Counted from the first letter of the stretch, positions 19,115 through 29,143 are shown. The stretch is 64,000 nucleotides of DNA from Acidithiobacillus sp. YTS05 (GCF_024396695.1 NZ_CP094359.1:2658001-2722000); one strand, 5' to 3'. Program-made: numbers and translations. Notes: generated by a model from the letters alone, not told the origin.

Positions 19115-20553
19115 AGTCACGCAACTGGATTATCGGCATGGGTCTGCTCGTCCTTGGCGTAGCCCTTGGGGCGGGTGCGGCGTGGTGGCTGCGGGTCCCC
19201 GCCGCGGCACCGAGCGCCAACGTCGCCGCAACCCGGCCTCAGGAAAGCACATCCAAGGGACGGCACATCCTCTACTGGGCCGCACCCATGAACCCCAAGA
19301 TCCATTCGAATCATCCGATGAAGGACAGTATGGGGATGGCCTATATCCCGGTCTATGCCTCCAGCCCGAACGCAAAAAAAGAGTCCGGTCTCAGCATCGA
19401 TCCGCGCCTGGCGCAAAACCTGGGGGTACGCCTCGTGGCGGTGCAGCGCCGTCAGATGGGGCATGCCATCCATACCGTGGGCACCGTGGCGGTGGACGAG
19501 AATCGGGTCTATTCTGTCACTCCGCGTTTCTCCGGCTGGGTGACACGCTTGAATGTCCGCGCCGTGGGTGACCCCGTGCAACGCGGCCAGGTGCTCGCCG
19601 AGATATATTCTCCCGAGCTGTATAGCGCCCAACAGGAATATCTCATTGCCCGCCGCCAGGGTGGAGCGACGGAAGACCCGGCATTGCTGGCGGCAGCCAG
19701 GGCGAAATTACGGCTGCTGGGCATGCCGGAAGGCCAGATCGCGGCGCTCGCCCGGCGCGGCACGGCGGAGCGGGACGTGCCGCTCATGGCGCCCGCGTCC
19801 GGGGTGGTCGAAACCCTCAACGTGCGCCAGGGTGGTTACGTCTCGCCGCAGACGAATGTCTATGCAATCGCCAATCTCGACCGGGTATGGGTCAATGTGG
19901 CGCTCTACTCCTATCAGTTGCCCTGGGTACGGATCGGCAACCCCGTGCGCCTGCATCTGCCCGCCTATCCCGGCAAGACCTGGGAAGGACGTTTGAGCTT
20001 CCTCTATCCGACCCTCGACCCCAAAAGCCGGACGGTGACGGCCCGGCTGAGCTTTCCTAATCCCGGGGGAAACCTGCGCCCCGGCACCTATGCCGACGCC
20101 ACTATTCTGGCCAGCCCCGAGGAGACCCTGGCGGTCCCCAGCAGCGCCGTACTGCGTACCGTTCAGGGGGATTATGTGATGCTGGGTGAGGATAATGGAC
20201 ATTTTCTGCCGGTCCAGGTTGCTCTGGGGCCGGAGGCCGACGGCTGGGTGGCCATCAACAAGGGACTTAAGACGGGGGACCGGGTAGTGGAAAGTGCCCA
20301 GTTCCTGCTCTATTCCGAATCCCAGTTCCAGTCCGTCAAGGCCCGTATGTTAGGGGGCAATACGGCGTCCACCACGAGTGCCGCGCCGGGCGTAGGGGTT
20401 TCCCAGCCGCAGAACATGACTCAGGGCCGGAAATCCTCTGCACTGGCCGCTCCCGCCGGGAATGCTGGTGCCCCGCCAACGCCAACGGCCTCATCCGGTC
20501 CGAGCGCCATGGCCGGGATGAACATGGGTCAGGGGGGCAAATCCCATGATTAG
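19111..20553 (+). CDS. cusB: CusB-type periplasmic adaptor
   Basis: A 480-residue membrane-fusion protein linking the RND pump to the channel. It has one N-terminal membrane anchor and a heavy-metal-binding segment APMNPKIHSNHPMKDSMGMA near residues 55-75, rich in Met. Barrel-sandwich and beta-barrel domains follow (NVRAVGDPVQRGQVLAEIYS, APASGVVETLNVRQGGYV). The C-terminus is Met/His-rich (MAGMNMG). It overlaps cusC by 4 bases and the pump gene by 8 bases. Confidence 0.92.
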   Translation: MKSRNWIIGMGLLVLGVALGAGAAWWLRVPAAAPSANVAATRPQESTSKGRHILYWAAPMNPKIHSNHPMKDSMGMAYIPVYASSPNAKKESGLSIDPRLAQNLGVRLVAVQRRQMGHAIHTVGTVAVDENRVYSVTPRFSGWVTRLNVRAVGDPVQRGQVLAEIYSPELYSAQQEYLIARRQGGATEDPALLAAARAKLRLLGMPEGQIAALARRGTAERDVPLMAPASGVVETLNVRQGGYVSPQTNVYAIANLDRVWVNVALYSYQLPWVRIGNPVRLHLPAYPGKTWEGRLSFLYPTLDPKSRTVTARLSFPNPGGNLRPGTYADATILASPEETLAVPSSAVLRTVQGDYVMLGEDNGHFLPVQVALGPEADGWVAINKGLKTGDRVVESAQFLLYSESQFQSVKARMLGGNTASTTSAAPGVGVSQPQNMTQGRKSSALAAPAGNAGAPPTPTASSGPSAMAGMNMGQGGKSHD

Positions 20554-23500
20554 AGCGATCATGCGTTGGTGTATGGAAAACCGCTTGCTGGTCGTGATTG
20601 CCGTCCTGGTGTTGATCGTCGGCGGTACGCTGGCGGTGATCAACATCCCCCTGGAAGCGCTTCCCGACATCTCGCCCACCCAGGTCATCGTCAAGACCTC
20701 CTACCCGGGTCAGGCTCCGCAAATCATTCAGGACCAGGTCACCTATCCCCTGGAGACCACCCTGCAGGAGGTACCCGGTGCCCAGGCCGTGCGCGGCTAC
20801 TCCATGTTCGGGGACTCCTATGTCTACGTCCTCTTCAAGAGTGGTACCAGCATCTATCAGGCCCGCAACCTGGTACTCCAATACCTGAGCCAGGTGCAGT
20901 CCAAGCTGCCGCCGGGGATCACACCGGCCCTGGGGCCCAACAGTTCGGGGGTGGACTGGATCTTCGAGTATGCCCTCAGCGACCCCGGCGGGACCTTGAA
21001 TCTGGCCCAGCTCACCACCTTGCAGAACTGGTTCCTCAAGTACGAATTGCAGGGCATCCCCGGCGTCGCGGAGGTGGCCACGGTGGGAGGGATGGTGCAG
21101 GAGTACCAGGTGGTCGTGAATCCACAAAAACTTCTCGCCTACCACCTGACCCTGCCGGCGGTGGAGGCCGCCATCCGGGCGGCTAACGGGGAGACCAGCG
21201 GCTCGGTGGTGGACATGGGAGATGCCAGTTATATCGTCCGCACCTCGGGCTATATCCATTCCCTGAAAGACCTGCAAGATGCGTCGCTGGCCGTACGCAA
21301 CGATGTGCCCATCACGCTGCGGGAGGTGGCCCGTGTGCAGTTGGGCCCGCAGTTGCCCAATGGCATCGCCGATCTCAACGGCCAGGGCCAGGTGGTGGGC
21401 GGAATCGTGATGATGAACCAGGGCGGCAACGCCTATGCCCTCATCCACCAGATCGAGCGCAAGCTGAAGGACATCAAGCCCTCCCTGCCCAAGGGCGTGC
21501 AGGTCGTCACGACCTATAGCCAGGCCCCGCTCATCCAGCGCAGCATTCATACCCTGACCGGCAAGCTGCTGGAAGAATCCCTGGCGGTGGCGCTCATTTC
21601 CCTGCTCTTCCTGCTGCGTGCGCGTTCGGCGCTGGTGGCCCTCGTCGCCCTGCCGCTGGGAATACTGGCCGCCATCCTTATCATGTGGGCCATGGGTGTC
21701 CCCGCCAACATCATGTCCCTGGGCGGCATCGCCATTGCCATCGGTGTGATGATGGATGCCCCCGTGGTCATGATCGAAAACATGCATAAGCACTTGGAAC
21801 ACAACCCCGGCGTCGACCCCTGGGCGGCGGCCATGGCGGCGGCGGCGGAGGTCGGTCCGGCCCTGTTCTTCTCGCTGATCATCATCGCCGTTTCCTTCCT
21901 GCCGGTCTTCGCCCTGGGCGGCGAGGAGGGCAAGCTCTTCGCGCCGCTCGCCTTCACCAAGACCTTTTCCGTGGCCGCCGCCGCCATCCTTTCCATAACC
22001 GTGGTGCCCATTCTCATGGCATGGTTCATCCGCGGTCGCATCCGCCCTGAAAACAAAAACCCCCTGAATCGGGTCCTGGCTTTCCTCTACCGTCCGGTCA
22101 TCCACGGTGTCCTGCGCGCCCCCTGGATTATTTTGATCCTTGCCCTGCTGCTCACGGCCACCCTCTACTACCCCTGGAACCGCCTGGGGTCGGAATTTAT
22201 GCCGCCACTGAACGAGGGGACGCTGCTCTATATGCCGGTCACTCAGGACCCGGCGGTTTCCATCGGCGAGGCCGCCACGCTCCTGCAGCAGACGGACCGC
22301 ATCCTCAAGACCTTCCCCGAAGTGAAAACGATCTTCGGCGAGGCGGGACGGGCCCAGACGGCGACGGACCAATCGCCCCTGTCCATGTTCGATACGGTGG
22401 TGAATTTAAAGAATCCCGACCAGTGGCCAGCCGGGATGACGATGCAGAAGCTGCAAAGCAAGATGAACAAAGCCATGAGTATTCCCGGCCTGTCGAATAT
22501 CTGGACACAGCCGCTCAAGGGACGGGTGGACATGCTGACTACCGGTCTACAGACACCACTAGGCATTAAAATCGGCGGAACGGATCTCGATACCCTGAAC
22601 CGCCTGGGGCAGGAACTCCAGACCGTCCTGCGCAAGGTACCCGGCACCCAGAGCGCCTATGCGGCACAGGTCACCGGCGGCCGCTACATCGTCGTTCACA
22701 CCGACCGCGCCAAGGCCGCCCGCTATGGCCTATCGGTGGCGGATGTGAACCGTCTCGTGGAGACGGCCATCGGTGGCGAGGTCCTGACCACCGCGGTACA
22801 AGGACTGGAACGCTTCCCAGTGGATCTCCGTTACCCCCGGGAACTGCGCCAGTCCCTGGCCACCCTGATGGAAAGCCGCATCGCAGCTCCCGATGGCGCC
22901 CAGATCCCTCTGGCCCAGGTAGCCGATCTCCGGATCGAGGGCGGGCCTGCCATGCTTACCAGCGACAACAGTCGCCTGAACAGTTGGATCTATATCGACC
23001 CGAAGCCTGGCACCAACATCGGTGCCTATGTACCCCGCGCCAAAGCGGCGATTGCGAAAGCCGTCCGTCTCCCAGGAGGTTATACCGTCTCCTGGGTAGG
23101 CCAGTATCAGGTCATGGAGCAGGCCGCCAAGCGCCTGGAGCTGGTCATTCCTGCCGTCATTCTGCTGATCGCCCTGCTCCTCTACTTCAACTTTAAAAAC
23201 TGGGTGGAGGTAGCCATCATCCTGCTCACCCTGCCCTTATCTCTGGTGGGCGGCTTCTGGCTCGTCTATTGGCTGGACTACAAGCTCTCGGTGGCGGTGG
23301 CGGTGGGTTTCATCGCCCTGGCGGGCGTGGCGGCGGAATTCGGGGTGGTGATGCTCCTCTACCTGGATCAGGCCCTCATCCGGCGGCAGGCGCGTGACGC
23401 CTTGCAGAACTGGCACGACCTTCGGCTCGCCGTCATCGAGGGGACCATGCTGCGCCTGCGGCCCCTGGCCATGACCTTGACCCTGGTGGTGGGTGGCCTC

Positions 23501-23656
23501 TTACCCATCATGTTCAGCCATGGCGCCGGCGCCGATGTGATGAAGCGCATTGCCGCGCCCATGGTGGGCGGCATGTTCAGCGCCGCGTTACTGGCGCTGC
23601 TGGTGATCCCCGCCCTCTACGCCCTGTGGCAAAAGCGGCGATTGGGCCTGCGGTGA
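20546..23656 (+). CDS. cusA: CusA/CzcA-type RND metal-efflux pump
   Basis: A 1036-residue inner-membrane proton-driven pump. It has the RND pattern of 12 membrane segments and two large periplasmic loops. The N-terminus (NRLLVVIAVLVLIVGGTLAV) and PLEALPDISPTQVIVKTSYP are typical of heavy-metal RND proteins. Conserved GGIAIAIGVMMDAPVVMIEN lies in the fourth membrane region. The Met-rich loop and operon context favour Cu(I)/Ag(I) over Zn/Co/Cd, but the substrate is inferred. Confidence 0.93.
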   Translation: MIRAIMRWCMENRLLVVIAVLVLIVGGTLAVINIPLEALPDISPTQVIVKTSYPGQAPQIIQDQVTYPLETTLQEVPGAQAVRGYSMFGDSYVYVLFKSGTSIYQARNLVLQYLSQVQSKLPPGITPALGPNSSGVDWIFEYALSDPGGTLNLAQLTTLQNWFLKYELQGIPGVAEVATVGGMVQEYQVVVNPQKLLAYHLTLPAVEAAIRAANGETSGSVVDMGDASYIVRTSGYIHSLKDLQDASLAVRNDVPITLREVARVQLGPQLPNGIADLNGQGQVVGGIVMMNQGGNAYALIHQIERKLKDIKPSLPKGVQVVTTYSQAPLIQRSIHTLTGKLLEESLAVALISLLFLLRARSALVALVALPLGILAAILIMWAMGVPANIMSLGGIAIAIGVMMDAPVVMIENMHKHLEHNPGVDPWAAAMAAAAEVGPALFFSLIIIAVSFLPVFALGGEEGKLFAPLAFTKTFSVAAAAILSITVVPILMAWFIRGRIRPENKNPLNRVLAFLYRPVIHGVLRAPWIILILALLLTATLYYPWNRLGSEFMPPLNEGTLLYMPVTQDPAVSIGEAATLLQQTDRILKTFPEVKTIFGEAGRAQTATDQSPLSMFDTVVNLKNPDQWPAGMTMQKLQSKMNKAMSIPGLSNIWTQPLKGRVDMLTTGLQTPLGIKIGGTDLDTLNRLGQELQTVLRKVPGTQSAYAAQVTGGRYIVVHTDRAKAARYGLSVADVNRLVETAIGGEVLTTAVQGLERFPVDLRYPRELRQSLATLMESRIAAPDGAQIPLAQVADLRIEGGPAMLTSDNSRLNSWIYIDPKPGTNIGAYVPRAKAAIAKAVRLPGGYTVSWVGQYQVMEQAAKRLELVIPAVILLIALLLYFNFKNWVEVAIILLTLPLSLVGGFWLVYWLDYKLSVAVAVGFIALAGVAAEFGVVMLLYLDQALIRRQARDALQNWHDLRLAVIEGTMLRLRPLAMTLTLVVGGLLPIMFSHGAGADVMKRIAAPMVGGMFSAALLALLVIPALYALWQKRRLGLR

Positions 23657-23724
23657 TGATGGCGCGCGAAGTGCAGAAGGAGAAGTTCGTGGCAACACTA
23701 ACGAAGCGTAGGCGTGGAGGATCG

Positions 23725-24420
23725 ATGATGGAACCGAAATTATTGACATCGGCGAAGGTGGAAGGTGGGGGGCATGCTGGGATCCGCTTCCGTTTGGAAG
23801 GGGAATTAACCCCGATATTGACGTTGGACTTGGACCCTTTGAGTTTTGTGCTCTTCGAGCATCACACCCTATTGTGGAAAGACCCGAAAACCGTCATTTC
23901 GGCCACGTCGCCAAAAACCGCACGAAGTTTCTGGGACCATCCGTCGTGGCTGATGATGGCATCCGGACCCGGGTCACTGAGTCTCAGCCGGGATTGCGTC
24001 GGCAAGATATTCGGGGTGAGCCTGCATGACGGAAATACCTTGTTGGCACCCGCCCCGCACTTTCTGGCGGCGAGCGGCGCGGTCCACATCGAGAGCTTCT
24101 CCGGCGGAAGCGACGGACCTTGGGTCACAGGGGACGCTACGCCAAGCGTTGATCGCTTTTCCGTGGCGGGCGACGCGGAGGGGTTGGTTTGGCTGCATGG
24201 TCACGGTGATGTCTGGGAACTCACGCTGGCAAAAGGGGAGTCTTTGGACCTGGATCCGGGGGCATGGATCGCTCGTGATCCCTCGATCCAATGGGAACCC
24301 ATCGGACTGGGATCGCTTTCTACGGATCTGGCCGCAGGAGCGAACTGGGGCATATGCCGCGCACAGGGCCCCGGGACCATCTGGATGCAAAGCGGCGGAG
24401 TCGGCCCTGCGCGATGGTGA
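23725..24420 (+). CDS. AIM24/DUF124-family protein
   Basis: About 232 residues composed largely of beta strands. PLSFVLFEHHTLLWKDPKTV, and GPGSLSLSRDCVGKIFGVSL, where a tryptophan-brace region appears, resemble the AIM24 family. The biochemical role of bacterial members is unknown. GGAGG precedes ATG 23725/23728. It follows the pump by 68 bases and precedes the cytochrome gene by 58 bases, so all may be one operon. Confidence 0.7.
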   Translation: MMEPKLLTSAKVEGGGHAGIRFRLEGELTPILTLDLDPLSFVLFEHHTLLWKDPKTVISATSPKTARSFWDHPSWLMMASGPGSLSLSRDCVGKIFGVSLHDGNTLLAPAPHFLAASGAVHIESFSGGSDGPWVTGDATPSVDRFSVAGDAEGLVWLHGHGDVWELTLAKGESLDLDPGAWIARDPSIQWEPIGLGSLSTDLAAGANWGICRAQGPGTIWMQSGGVGPARW

Positions 24421-24478
24421 GGGCTGTTCCACGGATATTTGTGGGCCTGGTCAATGATACGCAGATCCTGGAGGAAGT

Positions 24479-25240
24479 ATGAAATCGACAACGGATAACC
24501 GTTATATCCTGCACCCTGTCTGGGACCCGTTGCTGCGGGCACTGCATTGGTGGATGGCGCTTGCCATGATGGCGCAATTCACCTCAGGCGCTACCCTCCT
24601 GGCCTTGGGTAACGACATGTCTGACACCCTGATGGGGAAGATCGACATCATCCATTATGTCGGCGGCTATGCTTTCGCCGCCGGGCTGGTGGTGCGCATC
24701 ATCTGGCTCTTTGTCGGCCCGCCGACGGCGCGCTGGCGCGACCTCCTGCCCCTGACGTCAGCCCAGCGCCGCATCTGGCGGGAAACCCTCTCCTGTTATC
24801 TGAGCGGCTTCCGCCGCCCGATTTCTCCCTATCGGGGGCATAACGCTTTCGCCGGTCCTGCCTACCTCGCCTTTTTCCTGATTGCCGTGGCGCAGATCGC
24901 CTTGGGAATCAGCCTCTCGCTTATGCCGGATAGTGAAGCGATGCACTCCCCGTTGATGGTGATGCATGAATGGGGTTTCTTTCTGTTGCTTGCCTTCGTC
25001 ATTGTCCATGTGGCGCTCGTGATGGCGCACGAGATCGCGGGCCGCCACGGTTTGATATCGGCCATGATCCACGGCCACAAGGGGTTCACCGAGTCGGAAC
25101 ACCAAGCCCTTCTTACCGATTGGAACGCTGGGATCAGTATCCAGGCGGACCCGAGCGGCGGGACGGAAGATCTGGACGATATTACTTCAAAAACGGGCAC
25201 TTCGAAAAACTCCGCCGAACGAAAAGTCGACCAAAAATAA
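24479..25240 (+). CDS. Cytochrome b561-type membrane protein
   Basis: A 253-residue membrane protein of the cytochrome b561/bacterial type, probably a diheme electron carrier. Haem-ligand candidates are ALHWW (His ~21), IIHYVGGYAF (His ~59), MHEWGFFLLL (His ~163) and VHVALVMAHE (His ~177). Four membrane helices are visible. GGAGGAA lies 6 bases before the ATG. It sits between AIM24 and a CusF-like gene in the copper cluster. A link to copper redox control is possible but unproven. Confidence 0.82.
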   Translation: MKSTTDNRYILHPVWDPLLRALHWWMALAMMAQFTSGATLLALGNDMSDTLMGKIDIIHYVGGYAFAAGLVVRIIWLFVGPPTARWRDLLPLTSAQRRIWRETLSCYLSGFRRPISPYRGHNAFAGPAYLAFFLIAVAQIALGISLSLMPDSEAMHSPLMVMHEWGFFLLLAFVIVHVALVMAHEIAGRHGLISAMIHGHKGFTESEHQALLTDWNAGISIQADPSGGTEDLDDITSKTGTSKNSAERKVDQK

Positions 25241-25454
25241 TCAAATGGTTACAGCTCGGCATCCTGCAAAAACTAGGGTTTTTCGAAGTGCCATAACAGA
25301 GATGTCACGAAAATCAGGCATGAGTGATGGATAGGCGAGTGGTACGGACGCGCAATTTCGCCGTGGGTGGAAAAAGGCCAACTGGAAATTGTTGCCATAA
25401 CCAGGTGCTTAGACTTTGATAAACGAACAGTTCACCAACAGCAAGGAGACGAAC

Positions 25455-25817
25455 ATGAAACGTTTTTATTTCACCCTCATCCTAGCGTGTTCGGCAGCGG
25501 TCACGCTTCCGGCTTATGCGGCCATGGGCAACATGCCAAGCATGGACAATATGGGCACCGTATCAGGCCAAGCGACCAAGGCCCAGACCTTCATGGGGCA
25601 GGGTAAAATCAACAGCATCAATCCTGATGCGAACACGGTCAACATTGCCATGGGTCCCGTCAAGGCCCTTGGTTGGCCCAGTATGTCAATGAATTTCCTG
25701 CTCCAGAACACGGCCATGCTCAACGGCTACAAGGCCGGAGAAATGGTGAATTTCAGTTTCGCAAAGGATACCGCCGGGGGGTACGTCATCACCAGGATCA
25801 CGCCGGTCAAACAATGA
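25455..25817 (+). CDS. cusF: CusF-type periplasmic copper chaperone
   Basis: A 120-residue protein with a signal peptide (MKRFYFTLILACSAAVTLPA). The mature domain has the CusF layout: GKINSINPDANTVNIAMGPV, then GWPSMSMNFLL carrying the Trp and two Met copper ligands, and AGEMVNFSF. CusF delivers Cu(I)/Ag(I) to the CusB adaptor. AAGGAG lies 6 bases upstream. It is 214 bases downstream of the cytochrome gene, with no gene between. Confidence 0.92.
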   Translation: MKRFYFTLILACSAAVTLPAYAAMGNMPSMDNMGTVSGQATKAQTFMGQGKINSINPDANTVNIAMGPVKALGWPSMSMNFLLQNTAMLNGYKAGEMVNFSFAKDTAGGYVITRITPVKQ

Positions 25818-25943
25818 AAATACGGAGTAACCCTGTAATCCAGCCAAGTCGGAACCTCTGGAAATAGCACTGATATATTATCGAGTTATATCATCCACTG
25901 GATCGTTACTAAATTCATCTGAGTCAATACAGGAAGATTCGCC

Positions 25944-26252
25944 ATGACACCGGGAACACCCCACCAAGAGACATGCAAAGAAATACGGATCATGACAATC
26001 AGACTTCGCCATGCTGCCCTGCGGGGTTTTATGATGACGATTCTTATGACCGCACCATTATCTGCCTATGCACGCGAAGATCATGCGCCAACCAATCCGA
26101 GGTATGAGACAAAAATACTGACAGATAAAGCAGAATATTTAACGTACACCATGATTGTACAGATCAAGGATGGTCACTGGAAGGAAGTCGTTAAGGACGC
26201 CCAAAAGGTTGCCGAGATTGGCAAACGAATACAGGCAATAAACACTTATTGA
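25944..26252 (+). CDS. Small secreted hypothetical protein
   Basis: Up to 102 residues. A signal-like segment runs from an internal Met (MTIRLRHAALRGFMMTILM) to ASAYA-like cleavage (SAYAREDH). The short mature part is charged with one helix. No metal-binding cluster is evident. The start could be ATG 25944 or 25992. Function unknown. The segment GCAGAATATTTAACGTAC within it recurs at about 29,231. Confidence 0.45.
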   Translation: MTPGTPHQETCKEIRIMTIRLRHAALRGFMMTILMTAPLSAYAREDHAPTNPRYETKILTDKAEYLTYTMIVQIKDGHWKEVVKDAQKVAEIGKRIQAINTY

Positions 26253-26776
26253 TGTGGCCACCAGCGCCATTAGACCTTCGTGACGAGCAGGAACGCTAGC
26301 ATCTATCAGCCGGATGGCTTGGTGTAACGGGACGATGCCTTTGTGGGCGAGGGACGGTCGGACGGGAAATTGGTCGTGGCGCTGAAAGGTAAAACTCCCG
26401 TCATTTTGGCCGTCGAAAGTTCAGGAAAGAATGCATGCTTAATTCTAAAAACAGCAGTTCCCTTTCGCTGAAATCATGAGATTCACCTGATAGGATGGGT
26501 TTTTCGTTGTGAAGATGGTTACCCAACGGCTGACCACTTGGCGGTTTGCTTCTCATGGTCTTTGGGGGTGGAAACACACTTGGACGGGCACGGACTGCTT
26601 GCGGTGCTACTGCAGAACCGCAAGCCCACCGTCATCGGGTAAAGGCTGCGCGGGATACAGCCAGCAGTGCGCTGCCGCTTGTTGGCGTAAGGCAAAATCA
26701 CCATAACGGATTTTAGAGTTATTTTGGTGAGGTATTCGGGTATATATTCGTCGAACAGCCGGTACAGAGGTTACGC
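26253..26776. other. No recognisable gene
   Basis: About 520 bases with only short frames whose composition does not look coding. A reading such as LDGHGLLAVLLQNRKPTVIG near 26590 hints at gene debris, but no family was recognised. Confidence 0.4.
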
Positions 26777-27133
26777 TACCGCCAGGTACAGCAAACTCAA
26801 GGAATACCACAAATGGCTAATTGCTGTGAAGACAAAAGCTGCGAGATCGCCAATGTCGGTGTCTTACTAGCCGCCAGCAGCATTTACCTGCTTGTGCTTG
26901 CCTCGCGCTGGCCGGACATCATCGTCGGTGCCCTTATCTCCGGCGTGTTTCTCAGCTCCGCGCTTAATGTCCTGCGGCAATCCTTGCAAGCGCTACGTGC
27001 GCCCGTTTCATCCCGTTAAGGCGTGCAGCGGTTCGGCTTGCTCGGACAAGCCGTGACCGAAAGAAATCAGACAACAGCTTTGGACAAGGGGTTAACCGGG
27101 CTTTACGTTCCGGGCTCCCCCAAACCCCAATAG
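26777..27133. repeat. Direct repeat A1 (partner 29251-30023)
   Basis: The leader TACCGCCAGGTACAGCAAAC, the first 40 bases of the gene, its last 160 bases and about 110 bases of 3' flank are nearly identical to the second copy. The first copy lacks about 430 bases from the middle. Confidence 0.9.
26813..27019 (+). pseudogene. Internally deleted copy of a CDF-family metal transporter gene
   Basis: The 68-residue product begins MANCCEDKSCEI and ends with the same 55 residues as the gene at 29288 (ANVGVLLAASSIYLL...QALRAPVSSR). The central four or five membrane segments are gone, joined at a GAT microhomology. A 6-base tandem duplication (GTGCTT) adds two residues. The frame stays open, so a short membrane peptide could still be made, but transport is not expected. 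Confidence 0.88.
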
Positions 27134-27296
27134 CGATAACTCCAAAAGCCAGCTTGAAAACCAAGGTTTTGTGACGGCATGGGCACCCGTTCCCGATGGC
27201 GCCCGGTGTCCGCCACTGGCACCCGCATCGTCACCAACCCTTAACCCACGACCACCCTCACACTCCCAATATGCACCATCTGCATGAATGAAGGCC

Positions 27297-27758
27297 TTAG
27301 GAGATTTCTATGACCTCCGGGCTGTTCGGGGCCGAACCGCCGTGGCACACACACCCTTCCCCTTGGGCAGCGGTCACCAACTCATGCAGGATACCGCATT
27401 CGGCGGTGGTATGCCGCCCGTGGCAGCATCCGCGCAGTTGCTCAAGCTGCCTCGCCAGCGCTTGTAGCGATTGGAGCCGTCCCTGTACATGAGCCAGATG
27501 CGTATTGATCAACCGATCCACGTCCAGGCAATCGTCCAGCGGATGATCCAGCAGATGCAAGAGTCGCTGCACGTCCGCGAGTGGCATGTCCAGCGCCCGA
27601 CAGTGGCGAATAAAGGCAAGCCGTTCCAGATGCGCGGGGCCATAAGCTCGATAGCCGTTCGCCCGCCGAACTGGCGCGGGCAAGAGGCCTATCCGTTCAT
27701 AATAACGGATGGTCTCTGGATCCACGCCCGTGGCCTGCCTAAGTTCGCCAATTCGCAT
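27297..27758 (-). CDS. CadR/PbrR-like MerR-family metal regulator
   Basis: A 153-residue MerR-family activator. The helix-turn-helix region MRIGELRQATGVDPETIRYY opens the protein, and the dimer helix and metal loop follow. Cysteines in DCLDVDRL and the C-terminal CCHGRHTTAECGILHEL match Cd/Pb/Zn-sensing members. The last residues include CVCHGG, a possible second site. I chose the start at 27758 because a run of G precedes it; the frame extends upstream to 27797. It is divergent from the CDF exporter and should control it. Confidence 0.88.
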   Translation of the reverse strand: MRIGELRQATGVDPETIRYYERIGLLPAPVRRANGYRAYGPAHLERLAFIRHCRALDMPLADVQRLLHLLDHPLDDCLDVDRLINTHLAHVQGRLQSLQALARQLEQLRGCCHGRHTTAECGILHELVTAAQGEGCVCHGGSAPNSPEVIEIS

Positions 27759-27789
27759 ATCATCCCCCCAAAAAGAGCAGTATAAATCC

Positions 27790-27820
27790 TTGACCATGTA
27801 GTGACTACAAGGTTTTTAAT
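27790..27820 (+). promoter_or_regulatory. MerR-type promoter of the CDF exporter
   Basis: TTGACC (27790-27795) and TTTAAT (27815-27820) are separated by 19 bp, the overlong spacer of MerR-regulated promoters. The spacer holds the dyad ACCATGTAG / CTACAAGGT, one mismatch from perfect, as in CadR/ZntR operators. Confidence 0.9.
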
Positions 27821-27857
27821 GGCAATTCATTCGGATTTTTGCAGAGAAGGATGATGT

Positions 27858-28814
27858 ATGGCACACGATTCTCATGACCATGCCGGCCATACCGCTGGTC
27901 GCCATCATACCCACGCGCATAGCCATGCCCACGGTCCGGCAAACTACGGCCGCGCTTTTGCCATCGGGGTGGCGCTCAACCTGAGCTTCGTGCTGGCTGA
28001 GGTCGTGTTTGGGATGATTGGACATTCCCTGGCTTTGCTGGCGGATGCCGGACATAACATGAGTGACATCCTGGGCTTACTCATGGCTTGGGGCGCCACG
28101 GCACTGTCTCGCCGCCAGCCCTCGGCGCGCTTTACCTACGGGCTGCGCAGCTCGTCTATTCTGGTGGCTCTGGCCAATGCCGTATTCCTTTTGGTGGTGA
28201 CTGGCGGGATCGCCTGGGAAGCGATTCAGCGCCTGCTGCATCCCACGCCCGTGGCAAGCGACATAGTCATTGGCGTCGCAGCCTTCGGAGTGGCGATCAA
28301 TACTGGGACCGCCCTGCTGTTCATGGCGGGGCGCAAGGGCGATCTGAATATCCGGGCGGCATTTCTGCACATGGCGGGCGATGCCGCTGTATCGCTCGGG
28401 GTGGTCCTGGCGGGGATCGGGATGCTGTTTACTGGCTGGTTTTGGCTGGATCCCACGGTCAGCCTGCTCATCAGCGCGGTGATCGTGATCACCACCTGGG
28501 GCTTGCTGAGGGACTCCCTCAACCTGACCCTGCACGGCGTGCCCGAAGGAATCGAAACCCAGGCGGTACGCGCCTATCTCGCCGCCCTGCCGGATGTGGC
28601 GGCGGTACATGACCTGCACATTTGGGCCATGAGCACCACCGAAACGGCGCTGACCGTGCATCTGGTCATGCCCAACGGCTACCCCGGAGACGCGCTCCTG
28701 AACCGGATCAGCAATGAATTGCAGAGGCGCTTTCGCATCGACCACCCCACCTTGCAGGTGGAGGCTGGCGATCCGGCCCACCCGTGCGCACTGGCGCCGG
28801 ATCATCGGGTTTGA
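27858..28814 (+). CDS. czcD: CzcD-type cation diffusion facilitator
   Basis: A 318-residue CDF exporter of Zn/Cd/Co from the cytoplasm. The N-terminus is His rich (HDHAGHTAGRHHTHAHSHAH). Six membrane segments include LLADAGHNMSDILGL (HxxxD metal site) and LHMAGDAAVSLGV (second HxxxD). The cytoplasmic C-terminal domain has VHDLHIWAMS. The gene is driven by the MerR-type promoter just upstream and is divergent from the regulator. Confidence 0.95.
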   Translation: MAHDSHDHAGHTAGRHHTHAHSHAHGPANYGRAFAIGVALNLSFVLAEVVFGMIGHSLALLADAGHNMSDILGLLMAWGATALSRRQPSARFTYGLRSSSILVALANAVFLLVVTGGIAWEAIQRLLHPTPVASDIVIGVAAFGVAINTGTALLFMAGRKGDLNIRAAFLHMAGDAAVSLGVVLAGIGMLFTGWFWLDPTVSLLISAVIVITTWGLLRDSLNLTLHGVPEGIETQAVRAYLAALPDVAAVHDLHIWAMSTTETALTVHLVMPNGYPGDALLNRISNELQRRFRIDHPTLQVEAGDPAHPCALAPDHRV

Positions 28815-29143
28815 GATTTTCCGGAAGGTTTATGCAAGGATCCAAGAATATGGCTTCGAGAAGATTTCTTTTCCACAATTATAGATACTCTGAAGACCAA
28901 TGTCCTCAGGGGATTAGGAAAGAGACAGGATATGCCATCAACACCTTTGAGGATCGGCTTGTCATAAACTCCGGTACTTGGTATTCAAGCGATATCGCCG
29001 ACCGGCTGATCATATCGCCAATGCAAGCCGATGTTCGGCCCTTCAAATCCTCATCACCTGTACCTAATCAGTACAGATCGTTGAACAAGTATTTCTTCGG
29101 TATGGGGGCTATGGCCTGAATCAAAACTATTGAGGAAAAGGTC
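28815..29143. other. No confident gene
   Basis: An open frame crosses most of this stretch on the forward strand, but it begins inside the CDF gene, has no clear ribosome-binding site and matches no family I know. I treat it as non-coding. Confidence 0.4.

Noticed and set aside
20336..22372. Long reverse-strand open frame (678 codons)
   Set aside because: It lies antisense to cusB/cusA, is His/Gly/Gln rich and lacks any family pattern; a shadow of the high-GC coding strand.
28784..29119. Forward frame of 111 codons after czcD
   Set aside because: Begins inside czcD, no ribosome-binding site and no known family.
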